Assembly: GCA_021323495.1 (NCBI GenBank) | Contig: JAJQJO010000167.1 | Coordinates: 1-11,713, forward strand | Length of the DNA stretch: 11,713 bases | Direction: 5' to 3' | Source of the DNA: Cellvibrio sp. | GTDB taxonomy: Bacteria > Pseudomonadota > Gammaproteobacteria > Pseudomonadales > Cellvibrionaceae | Shown here: positions 1 through 6,760 of the stretch, piece by piece | How positions within the stretch are numbered: position 1 is the stretch's first letter | How the letters are laid out: every line of letters starts with the position of its first letter | Program-made: the position numbers and the translations under genes | Notes under the pieces: generated by a model | Databases searched by the model: none | What the model was told of the DNA's origin: nothing | Seen by the model: only the letters and a program-made list of their open reading frames with translations

Positions 1-35
1 GTTGTGTTCTTGTTGTTCTCCTCCGTAGTAGTTTT

Positions 36-57
36 GCCCGCTTTGCGGGCTTTTTTT
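36..57 (+). terminator. Intrinsic terminator of an upstream unit
   Basis: A perfect 6-bp stem, GCCCGC (36-41) and GCGGGC (45-50), encloses a TTT loop and is followed directly by seven T (51-57). This is a canonical rho-independent terminator on the plus strand. It probably ends a gene to the left of the window. It lies only 30 nt before the start codon of the first gene, so that gene's promoter must overlap the hairpin or lie upstream of it. Confidence 0.9.
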
Positions 58-87
58 GTTTCAACATAAACGTCGCAGGACATCTCT

Positions 88-1110
88 ATGCTCAATTCGC
101 CCACGGCTAAACTGATTTGTATCCTGCTAGCTGCTACCTCCGCATCCTTTGCTGCCACAACTTATGCAAACACCTATCAGAATGCAGGAGCGCAACTCGG
201 TTATAGCGAATTGGCTGCAACTTTTAGCCGCGAAAAAGCCCTCGCAATCAGCACACTGCCCAATGAAGAGAAATTACCGCTAACGGAATTACAGGCCGCG
301 GCGACCTTGCAGCTAATTGGAGCACCGGTAATTGATGCAGCAGCCAATTCAACCGCACTTGCCGAATTTATTGCGAATTACAATCGACCGGATACAGCTT
401 ACCTCGGGCAACTGCGCGAGAGCTCGCTTTACCAACGTATTGAAGCTAATTGGAAAACAGGAAGTGCGATCCAGCCTTCTGCATTTGCACTGGAGTTGCG
501 CCAATTGGTGGCGCAGGGCATTGCGACTGGCTACAACCTGATCACCTCTCCCTGGCCAGTATTTGTAGCAGACCGCCACCTTATTTATGGTCACAGCGAT
601 ATCGACCATGCGCAACAACTGCTGGCGCTATTGGCGAGTGAAGGCCTGCAGGCGCGCGTGGGTTTCTCGCACAAAACCTCGGCCTTTTTATATCGCGATG
701 ATTGGGGCACACCCAGCCATGCATTGATTGATTTGGGTAATAAGCGCCGCTTGGTAGAGGCAAGTGAATATGATTTACATTTTGAATTTCCTACCGCCGC
801 CGATAAAACAAAATTTGTCGCCACGATTGATCGTTACGCAAAAAAAAATTCGGCCAATCAAACCGGTTTAATTCGCAGCGCCTGGTGGCAACCTTTTTAC
901 CGCAGCAAAAACACTGCGGAAGGTTTTGCCAGTGCAACACAAATTGCTGTAAGCAATGGTAAAGAAACCGCACTGTTGGTAGCCCTACCCAATCAAGCGC
1001 CCGCATTGGTAAAAGCGATCCAACGATTAAATCCCGCCTGGTCAGTTGTACCCGAGGCGACTTGGGTAAATCTGGCGTTTCATCGCTACCTACAAGGTGG
1101 TTATAAATAA
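88..1110 (+). CDS. Exported protein of unknown function, weakly transglutaminase-like
   Basis: A 340-residue protein of unrecognised family. The N-terminus is a Sec-type signal peptide (hydrophobic stretch about residues 8-22, with AxA-like cleavage options near residue 22 or 27), so it should act in the periplasm or outside the cell. It has no further membrane segment and no lipobox; its only Cys (C11) lies in the signal peptide. Residues about 166-235 resemble the layout of transglutaminase-like folds: a helix with LLALLASEGLQARVGF, then SHA and a short beta-strand region. The catalytic Cys of that family is missing, so any such domain would be non-enzymatic; this is inference. ATG 88 is preceded by CAGGA at 76-80, a good Shine-Dalgarno at 7 nt. 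The next gene is 139 nt downstream on the same strand and also exported. Function unknown. Confidence 0.85.
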   Translation: MLNSPTAKLICILLAATSASFAATTYANTYQNAGAQLGYSELAATFSREKALAISTLPNEEKLPLTELQAAATLQLIGAPVIDAAANSTALAEFIANYNRPDTAYLGQLRESSLYQRIEANWKTGSAIQPSAFALELRQLVAQGIATGYNLITSPWPVFVADRHLIYGHSDIDHAQQLLALLASEGLQARVGFSHKTSAFLYRDDWGTPSHALIDLGNKRRLVEASEYDLHFEFPTAADKTKFVATIDRYAKKNSANQTGLIRSAWWQPFYRSKNTAEGFASATQIAVSNGKETALLVALPNQAPALVKAIQRLNPAWSVVPEATWVNLAFHRYLQGGYK

Positions 1111-1249
1111 GCGATTACACTCTCAACATAACTTTTCCTATTTTGCTGTCCGTATGGTCAATTATTTGCATACCAACAGCATCTGCATTTTTTGTATGCA
1201 TAAAGAAAACGCAGTAGTGAAAATTGGATGTGATTAATTGAGGTAACTT

Positions 1250-2311
1250 ATGTTGAATTTTGCAGGCAGGTTGAATTTTGTAGGCAGTGCTTTTTTGATT
1301 CTCGCCAGTTTGGTATTGGCGCTCAGCGCCAGCGCTGCCATTCCGGTGAAAGTGGTTGTGGTGAGCATGTTTGAAAATGGTGAAGTCACTGGCGACCAGG
1401 CGGGTGAATACCAACTCTGGATTGAACGCCAAAAACTCGGTAAAAAATTTACTTTCCCACTCGGCGCTTACGACTTGCACATGAATGATGCAGGTGTGCT
1501 CGCGATATGCACCGGCGGAGGCGTTACCAACGCAACCTCGTCGATTATGGCGCTGGGCATGGATCCCCGTTTTGATTTATCCAAAGCCTATTGGGTAATT
1601 GCCGGTATCGGTGGTGGCGATCCGCACGATGTATCGCTCGGCACAGGCGTGTGGGCAAAACATGTTGTCGACGGTGATTTGCTTTACGAAATTGACGGCC
1701 GCGAAATTCCCAAAGATTGGAAATACGGTTTGATTCCACTTGGCGCCAAGGAGCCCAACCAGCAAGCGACTGGCTGGACGGTTGATACTATTGTGTACGA
1801 CCTGAATCCGACATTGGTTGACTGGGCTTACCAACTCACCAAAGATTTTCCCGTCGCCGATACACCGGCAATGAAATCATTTCGCGCACAGTACCAAGGT
1901 TTCCCGCAAGCACTGCGTGCGCCTTTTGTCACCATCGGCGATACGCTTGGCTCCAGCACTTATTGGCACGGTGAATTATTAAATACCTGGGCAAATGACT
2001 GGATGCATTTGCACGCGGGAAAAAACAGTAATTTTATGACCACCAATATGGAAGATAACGGCAGCCTCACCGCGCTGCACCGTTTGGCCAAAGCAAAATT
2101 GGTCGATACCAAGCGCGTATTGGTGTTGCGTACCGTGAGCAATTACAGCTTTCCTCCGCCCGGTAAAACGGCTGCCTGGAGCACCACTGCACCCTACCCG
2201 GATAAAGGCTTGCCTGCAATTGAAGCCGCTTACGGCCTGGGCAATATAGTGGTACAGGAATTGCTGCGTGGTTGGGACAAATTCCAAAACTCAATTCCTG
2301 CACCAAAATAA
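1250..2311 (+). CDS. Exported NUP-family purine nucleoside-binding protein ('purine nucleoside permease')
   Basis: A 353-residue member of the NUP family (PF06516), named after the Candida albicans nucleoside permease but related in fold to nucleoside phosphorylases. Family-like blocks include VSMFENGEVTGDQAGEYQLW (residues 39-58), ICTGGGVTNAT (86-96), IAGIGGGDPHDVSLG (117-131) and, further on, FMTTNMEDNG. Residues 1-30 form a signal peptide ending in SASAA; no other membrane segment is visible, so 'permease' is probably misleading. The protein is more likely a soluble periplasmic nucleoside-binding or phosphorylase-like protein (inference). The start is fixed by GAGG at 1240-1243, 6 nt before ATG. 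The signal peptide is built on an 18-bp tandem duplication. The nucleoside hydrolase gene follows 62 nt downstream, so the two likely form one nucleoside-scavenging unit. Confidence 0.88.
   Translation: MLNFAGRLNFVGSAFLILASLVLALSASAAIPVKVVVVSMFENGEVTGDQAGEYQLWIERQKLGKKFTFPLGAYDLHMNDAGVLAICTGGGVTNATSSIMALGMDPRFDLSKAYWVIAGIGGGDPHDVSLGTGVWAKHVVDGDLLYEIDGREIPKDWKYGLIPLGAKEPNQQATGWTVDTIVYDLNPTLVDWAYQLTKDFPVADTPAMKSFRAQYQGFPQALRAPFVTIGDTLGSSTYWHGELLNTWANDWMHLHAGKNSNFMTTNMEDNGSLTALHRLAKAKLVDTKRVLVLRTVSNYSFPPPGKTAAWSTTAPYPDKGLPAIEAAYGLGNIVVQELLRGWDKFQNSIPAPK
1253..1288 (+). repeat. 18-bp tandem duplication inside the NUP signal peptide
   Basis: Two adjacent 18-nt units, 1253-1270 and 1271-1288, differ at only two positions (1263/1281 and 1270/1288). 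They encode LNFAGR and LNFVGS, so the frame is kept and the signal-peptide n-region is lengthened by six residues. The match is visible directly in the sequence. Confidence 0.85.
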
Positions 2312-2320
2312 TATTTTCAC

Positions 2321-2345
2321 CGCGCCCGATTTAAATACGGGCGCG
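2321..2345 (+). terminator. GC-rich hairpin between NUP and nucleoside hydrolase genes, possibly a weak terminator
   Basis: A perfect 8-bp stem, CGCGCCCG (2321-2328) and CGGGCGCG (2338-2345), with a 9-nt AT loop lies 9 nt after the NUP stop codon. No T-run follows, so it is either a weak or Rho-assisted terminator, or an mRNA-stabilising hairpin that lowers expression of the downstream nucleoside hydrolase relative to NUP. Confidence 0.5.
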
Positions 2346-2373
2346 ATTCTCAAGAATACAAAATCGGCAGTCT

Positions 2374-3468
2374 GTGAAAGTTATGATGAAAAAATATTTA
2401 TTATTCGCGATGCTATTAAGCGCAAGTTTGTTCGCTAATGCCAAGCCGGTTATCTTTGATAATGATATGGCAATTGATGACTGGGCTGCGCTCCTGTATT
2501 TGCTTCATCATCCCAAGAGCTATGTTATTGCAATCACCCTATCCGCCAGCGGTGAATCGCACTGCAAACCAGGGCTTGCCAATACCAATGCACTCCTGAA
2601 TTTGTCCGGCAAAGTAAAAAGGGATATTCCAGTCGCCTGTGGTGACGACTATCCACTGGATGGTTATTTTGTTTTCCCTGAGGCATGGCGCAAAGATTCG
2701 GACACGCTTTCAGGTGTACGGATTAAAGCAAGCGCACGCACCGGCAGCGCTTTGCGTGCAGCAGAAATTATTCACAACGCATTAACCAATGCAACAGAAC
2801 CAGTCACGCTAATTGCCACCGGCCCCCTTACCAATATTGCACAGTGGTTGGAACGCTATCCGCAAGACAAAAGTAAAATTGATCAACTCGTTATTATGGG
2901 CGGGGCGGTAGATGTGCCGGGCAATATTATTGTGCCGCTGTTTACCAGGGATCACCCTAACACCACCGCTGAGTGGAATATTTTTATCGATCCAGTCGCC
3001 GCTGACAAAGTATTTGCTGCAGGCTTGCCTATGGTTTTGGTCGGATTGGATATCACCAATTCAGTGCGTGTGACCACTCAGGTAGCTGCTGACTTTAAAA
3101 AATCGGCGAAAACCAGGTCGGCAAAATTCTGGGATGATGTACTGGACAAGAATGATTGGTTTATCAATAGCAATGAATACTATTTTTGGGACACACTGTC
3201 AGCAATGATCGCAGTCGAACCTGAGCTGTGCGAAGGTGATATGCAATCGCTACGTGTTGATTACCAAATCACCCAAACTCCATGGCAACAGACCACTGAT
3301 TACAGCATGCCCGACAAACGCCGGGACGGAAAGGCACGCAATCATCTGGATGCAAAAACGGCGGGCACTTTAATCAAGGACAAAAGCTACCCGGCGGTCA
3401 AGGTGTGCAGGAAGACAAATCCTGACAACATATTTAAACTGTTTCGCGAAGTATTAAATAAACAGTAG
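2374..3468 (+). CDS. Exported nucleoside hydrolase (inosine-uridine preferring family)
   Basis: Hydrolyses the N-glycosidic bond of nucleosides to ribose and free base. The Ca-binding signature DNDMAIDD is at residues 29-36 (Asp 29, 31, 35 and 36). Other family blocks are ATGPLTN (148-154), IMGGAVDVPG (174-183), AEWNIFIDP (199-207), VGLDITN (223-229) and WDTLSAM (272-278). Asp273 takes the place of the last Ca-binding Asp, but the His that precedes it in the trypanosomatid enzymes is Trp here, as in other non-His subgroups. Residues about 4-23 form a signal peptide (KKYLLFAMLLSASLFANA), so the enzyme is periplasmic or secreted. The longest frame starts at GTG 2374; ATG 2383 or 2386 give a more usual signal peptide (MMKK or MKK) and are more likely starts. 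The Shine-Dalgarno is weak for all three. Length is a little above the usual 310-330 residues because of the signal peptide and C-terminal extension. Confidence 0.92.
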   Translation: MKVMMKKYLLFAMLLSASLFANAKPVIFDNDMAIDDWAALLYLLHHPKSYVIAITLSASGESHCKPGLANTNALLNLSGKVKRDIPVACGDDYPLDGYFVFPEAWRKDSDTLSGVRIKASARTGSALRAAEIIHNALTNATEPVTLIATGPLTNIAQWLERYPQDKSKIDQLVIMGGAVDVPGNIIVPLFTRDHPNTTAEWNIFIDPVAADKVFAAGLPMVLVGLDITNSVRVTTQVAADFKKSAKTRSAKFWDDVLDKNDWFINSNEYYFWDTLSAMIAVEPELCEGDMQSLRVDYQITQTPWQQTTDYSMPDKRRDGKARNHLDAKTAGTLIKDKSYPAVKVCRKTNPDNIFKLFREVLNKQ

Positions 3469-3470
3469 CT

Positions 3471-3518
3471 ATCTGGCCAGATTCATTTTTGTTGTGTCCG
3501 CGAGCGCGGGTATCCATA
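3471..3518. repeat. Convergent intergenic spacer with palindrome and truncated REP-like repeat
   Basis: The 53-nt spacer between the converging nucleoside hydrolase and phosphoribosyltransferase genes holds a perfect 12-bp palindrome, ATCTGGCCAGAT (3471-3482), followed by a short T-rich stretch; it could be a weak terminator. At 3498-3518 lies a hairpin-forming block (CCGCGAGCGCGGG plus TATCCATA) that matches 19 of 21 bases of 6768-6788. It is best read as a truncated copy of the larger repeat described there. Confidence 0.65.
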
Positions 3519-3521
3519 GGT

Positions 3522-4103
3522 TTATTCTGTAAACTTACTACTATCACTTGCACGCGCAATTGTATCCGCAATCTCGCTGCCTTTACCCTGCAAAATTTCC
3601 TGCGGTGTCAAGCCGCACAATTCATGCGGAAACACTAACCAGCGGTCGGTGGCATGCACGTAAAAATCCGGTTTTAACTCAGTTACGTTGCGCGTGGGTT
3701 TATACCAGGGGCAGGCAACTTTAATGACATGAGGGGTGTTGCGACGGGATTTGCGTTTGATCTCGTCGATAATCGCTTGAATCGAGCGGCCGGAATCGAA
3801 TACGTCATCAACAATCAACAACTCCTGATCTGCATCGACATTTTTGATAATGTAATCCAGGCCGTGTACACGAATATCTTTACTTTGTTTATCGATACCG
3901 TAGTAGGACGAGGTGCGGATAGCGATATGGTCGGTGGAGATTCCCATAAACTCCAAATATTCTTGCACCGCAATGCCGACTGGCGAACCACCACGCCACA
4001 CACCGACAATAAAATGCGGGCGAAATCCGCGCTGATAAATTTGTTCGCCCAATTTGAATGAATCGAGCAGGAGTTCATTGGCGGTAATAAAATGTTTATC
4101 CAT
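3522..4103 (-). CDS. Purine phosphoribosyltransferase (hypoxanthine/guanine-type)
   Basis: A 193-residue type I phosphoribosyltransferase, predicted to join a purine base (hypoxanthine, guanine or xanthine) to PRPP to give the nucleotide. The PRPP-binding motif LLIVDDVFDSGRS is at residues 95-107, with the acidic pair Asp99/Asp100. An early loop, VGVWRGGSPVG (33-43), matches the pyrophosphate-binding loop with a preceding basic residue. DRWLVFPHE (153-161) resembles the base-stacking WxVFPxE segment of xanthine- and hypoxanthine-type enzymes. There is no signal peptide, so it is cytoplasmic. The start ATG 4103 has AGG about 10 nt upstream. The allC stop lies 58 nt upstream, so co-transcription is likely. 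In context it would salvage bases released by the nucleoside hydrolase and deaminase encoded nearby. Exact base preference cannot be read from the sequence. Confidence 0.88.
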   Translation of the reverse strand: MDKHFITANELLLDSFKLGEQIYQRGFRPHFIVGVWRGGSPVGIAVQEYLEFMGISTDHIAIRTSSYYGIDKQSKDIRVHGLDYIIKNVDADQELLIVDDVFDSGRSIQAIIDEIKRKSRRNTPHVIKVACPWYKPTRNVTELKPDFYVHATDRWLVFPHELCGLTPQEILQGKGSEIADTIARASDSSKFTE

Positions 4104-4161
4104 CGCGTTTACCTGTAGCAGTTATCCAACATTTTTATTAAAAATTTTGATTTCGATAGAG

Positions 4162-5397
4162 TTATTGGGCAAGTTTTTGTAATGTGTGGCTGAGCACATC
4201 AATTGCCAAAGCAACGTCTTCCACCGTGACTGATTCGTCGGGATGGTGGCTCACCCCGCCTTTGCAGCGCACAAAATACATGGCGACATCGCAAATATCC
4301 GCCATCGCCATGGCATCATGCCCGGCGCCGCTCATTAATTTGTAAGGTTTTAAATTCATATCGCACAAGACTGATGCCTGGAGAGATTGTATCCAATCGG
4401 CGCAAACGACAGCGGGTGCGTTGTGGATTTCATTCCAGGTGGCAGTGAGGTTTCTGTCGATACAAATCAGATCCAATTCATGTTGGATTTTTGCGAGGGC
4501 CTGGTCGCGCAAACGATCGTCGCCGGAGCGAATATCAATGGTAAATTTGGCGTGGCCGGGAATGACATTCACCGCACCGGGGCCGCATTCGATTTTTCCG
4601 ACGGTAGCAACCACATTCAATTCTTTGGCGATATTTTCTACCAGCACAATACCGTGTGCTGCGCCAACGAGTGCGTCTTTACGCATGGGCATGGGGACGG
4701 TTCCGGCGTGACCGGCATAGCCTTGTATTTCAATTGAAAACCGGCGCGCACCGGCGATGGCGGTGACGATTCCGAGTGCGAGATTTTCATCTTCAAGTAC
4801 TGGCCCTTGTTCGATATGCACTTCAAGGTAGGCGAGTAGGTCGTCGGGTACGCGTGCGGCGCTGTGAATATTTTCCGGCTCCAAACCAAAATCGATAAAA
4901 GCTTGTTGCAAGCTAATTCCGGCGCGATCTTTTAATTCCCACCAGTCCGGATTCCAAGTGCCGGCTACCGCGCGGCTGCCTAAGAGTGTGCTGCCAAAAC
5001 GTGTGCCTTCTTCATCGCCAAAGCCAATAATGTCTATCGCGTAAGGTAGCGCAATATTGTTTTGGTAAAGTTGTTCGACTACAGCAATTGCAACCAACAC
5101 ACCGAGAATGCCGTCGTAAGCTCCGGCGTTGGGGATAGAATCCAGGTGCGAGGCGAGTATTAATGTTTTTGCGCAGGCGTCTTGCGCGTCGTAATGGCCG
5201 CAGAGATTTCCTGCTGCATCCATCCAGGTTTCCATCCCGGCTTCTTGCATCCATTGGGCGACTAATGTGTTACAACGTTTGTGTTCGGGGGTTAAATAAA
5301 AACGGCTGATACTTTCAGGGTTCGAGCTGATGGCGGCGAGTTGATCGCACCAATTCATAACTTTTTTTGCTAGTGTTTCGGTGGTAGTTGCGTTCAA
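4162..5397 (-). CDS. allC: Allantoate amidohydrolase (M20 family AllC)
   Basis: Metal-dependent hydrolase of the AllC / N-carbamoyl-amino-acid hydrolase family, predicted to convert allantoate to ureidoglycine, CO2 and ammonia. With the start chosen here it has 411 residues, the length of E. coli AllC. Metal-ligand motifs are present: SHLDS with His84, AGAYDG with Asp95, DEEGTRF with Glu129/130, EVHIEQG with His194 and SHHPDE with His384/385. The dimerisation-domain motif GYAGHAGTVPM (His230) and the substrate motif SGAGHDAM (356-363) are intact. The frame is open to ATG 5508, but that extra 37-residue leader is read from an inverted-repeat element and has no family likeness. TTG 5397, with GAG 9 nt upstream, fits the family N-terminus; ATG 5358 is another option. 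It is co-directional with the phosphoribosyltransferase gene. N-carbamoyl amino acid or ureidoglycolate hydrolase activity cannot be excluded, but the neighbouring pucG/hpx genes favour allantoate. Confidence 0.88.
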   Translation of the reverse strand: MNATTTETLAKKVMNWCDQLAAISSNPESISRFYLTPEHKRCNTLVAQWMQEAGMETWMDAAGNLCGHYDAQDACAKTLILASHLDSIPNAGAYDGILGVLVAIAVVEQLYQNNIALPYAIDIIGFGDEEGTRFGSTLLGSRAVAGTWNPDWWELKDRAGISLQQAFIDFGLEPENIHSAARVPDDLLAYLEVHIEQGPVLEDENLALGIVTAIAGARRFSIEIQGYAGHAGTVPMPMRKDALVGAAHGIVLVENIAKELNVVATVGKIECGPGAVNVIPGHAKFTIDIRSGDDRLRDQALAKIQHELDLICIDRNLTATWNEIHNAPAVVCADWIQSLQASVLCDMNLKPYKLMSGAGHDAMAMADICDVAMYFVRCKGGVSHHPDESVTVEDVALAIDVLSHTLQKLAQ

Positions 5398-5433
5398 TGT
5401 ATTTATCTCGAAATGGATAGGTGACGCTGCGGC

Positions 5434-5603
5434 TGGCGTTATGTACTCTGAGACTCGCCGTAAACCCATCCATGGGGGCTCGAATACAGCCACAAGTGGG
5501 CCGGCCAAGAACTAAAGTTCTTGTCGTTCAGCTACGCGCAAAGCATGCTTTGCAACCGCTTGCTTCACCCATGCTGTATACGGTCTCCGAGCACATAACG
5601 CCA
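5434..5603. repeat. Inverted-repeat element with two nested perfect palindromes
   Basis: The 246-nt spacer between allC and the deaminase gene is occupied by a non-coding element. Its 22-nt ends, 5434-5455 and 5582-5603, are inverted copies with three mismatches (core TGGCGTTATGT). The likeness continues inward imperfectly to about 45 bp per arm. Inside are two perfect palindromes of 16 bp each: AAGAACTAAAGTTCTT (5507-5522) and GCAAAGCATGCTTTGC (5538-5553). The ends have the look of a MITE or REP-like dispersed element; no transposase is present. An RNA from it would fold into a long hairpin and could end transcription from the deaminase gene or protect mRNA. Open frames across it are not credible genes. 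Confidence 0.75.
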
Positions 5604-5643
5604 CCCTCACTTCATATCGAACAATTCAGCTCTTAATAAGAAC

Positions 5644-6711
5644 TTAGTGGAAGTTTTTAGCGTAGCTTTTGAGTTGATCGATAAACTCATTCTTCTCGGA
5701 ATCACTGATAAAGCTCGACGTAAAACTATTATGCGCAAGCAACAACGCCTGTTCGCGTGTTAACGGGAATGCATCGGCCAGTGCAAAATAATTGTCGTTA
5801 AGATATCCACCGAAATAAGTAGGATCATCTGAGTTGATCATTACGCGCAAACCGGCATTCATCAATGTAAATAAATTGTGGTCAGCCATTTTGTCGAACA
5901 CACACAGGCGCACGTTGGAGAGTGGACACACGGTGAGCGGAATTTGGGTTTCACGCAGGTATTCCATCAGTTTTGGATCCTCATCGGAACGGACACCGTG
6001 ATCAATGCGCTCTACCTTTAATAAATCAATCGCTTCCCAAATATAGCCCGGTGGGCCTTCTTCACCGGCGTGGGCAACAACGCGGTAACCTTCGGCACGG
6101 GCGCGGGCGAAGACGTCGGTAAATTTGCTGGGTGGATGGCCGAGTTCGGAGCTGTCCAGACCTACAGCGATAATTTTATCTTTCCAAGGCAAGGATTCTT
6201 CCAGCGTTTTCATCGCGCTATCGGCACTCAGATGACGCAGAAAATCCATCACTAATTTTGAGCTGATGCCCCAGTCTTTTTTTGCATCGTCCATTGCACG
6301 CAAAATGCCGCCGATTACCGTTGCGAATGGAATACCGCGCTCGGTGTGGCTTTGTGGGTCAAAAGATAATTCGGTGTGCAACACATTATCGGCTTTGCAT
6401 TTGAGAAAGTAATCGTGCGTCAGATCGTAAAAGTCCTGTTCGTGTTTGAGTACCGATGCACCTTGATACAACAAATCCAAAAAACTTTGCAGATTGGTGA
6501 ATTGATAAGCGGCTTCAATTTCTTCTACATTGTTATAAGGAAGATTCACTTGATTGCGCTGACCAAGCGCAAACATCATGGCGGGCGATAAAGCGCCGTC
6601 GAGATGCATATGCAATTCGGCTTTAGGCAAACCCGCCAAAAATTCACGCGAAGCGAGTTCTTCAAGTTTAGGTAGCCCGGAAAAATCCGGGGCAATAACC
6701 GATGGAATCAT
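5644..6711 (-). CDS. Adenine/adenosine deaminase (adenine-deaminase subfamily, usually annotated adenosine deaminase)
   Basis: A 355-residue Zn amidohydrolase of the adenosine-deaminase family. Zn and catalytic residues are all present: His34/His36 in ELHMHLDG, His214 and Glu217 in HAGEEGP, His238 in RIDHG, and Asp295/Asp296 in NSDDP. The segments GLDSSELGHPPSKF, AHAGEEGPPGYIWEAIDLL, RIDHGV and SDDPTYFGGYLNDN match, from memory, the Pseudomonas type that was shown to deaminate free adenine to hypoxanthine (RIDHG instead of the RIGHG of adenosine deaminases). Against this, residue 38 is Asp (HLDGAL), as in adenosine deaminases, where it contacts the ribose 5'-OH; adenine deaminases normally have Glu there. 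The substrate is therefore open. ATG 6711 is fixed by AGGGAG at 6719-6724. The first 25 or so residues are an extra leader with no signal-peptide character. The product hypoxanthine would feed the phosphoribosyltransferase or the oxidative route. Confidence 0.9.
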   Translation of the reverse strand: MIPSVIAPDFSGLPKLEELASREFLAGLPKAELHMHLDGALSPAMMFALGQRNQVNLPYNNVEEIEAAYQFTNLQSFLDLLYQGASVLKHEQDFYDLTHDYFLKCKADNVLHTELSFDPQSHTERGIPFATVIGGILRAMDDAKKDWGISSKLVMDFLRHLSADSAMKTLEESLPWKDKIIAVGLDSSELGHPPSKFTDVFARARAEGYRVVAHAGEEGPPGYIWEAIDLLKVERIDHGVRSDEDPKLMEYLRETQIPLTVCPLSNVRLCVFDKMADHNLFTLMNAGLRVMINSDDPTYFGGYLNDNYFALADAFPLTREQALLLAHNSFTSSFISDSEKNEFIDQLKSYAKNFH

Positions 6712-6718
6712 TTTTATT

Positions 6719-6724
6719 CTCCCT
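6719..6724 (-). promoter_or_regulatory. Ribosome binding site of the deaminase gene
   Basis: On the minus strand the sequence AGGGAG precedes ATG 6711 by 7 nt. It settles the start in favour of this ATG and therefore the long N-terminal leader, rather than a start just before the LPKAELHMH motif. Confidence 0.75.
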
Positions 6725-6760
6725 TACAGAGCCAGAGACGTTATCAAAAATTTTTTTCCC

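Noticed and set aside
5507..5553. CRISPR-like repeats suggested by regularly spaced palindromes
   Set aside because: The two 16-bp palindromes differ in sequence and there is no repeat-spacer series.
5421..5636. 71-codon plus-strand open frame across the allC/deaminase spacer
   Set aside because: It lies inside the inverted-repeat element, has no Shine-Dalgarno and no family likeness; its composition follows the palindromes.
6712..6760. Promoter for the deaminase gene (TTGATA near an A/T tract)
   Set aside because: A TTGATA-like -35 is present on the minus strand but no acceptable -10 follows at 16-18 nt, so no promoter is claimed.
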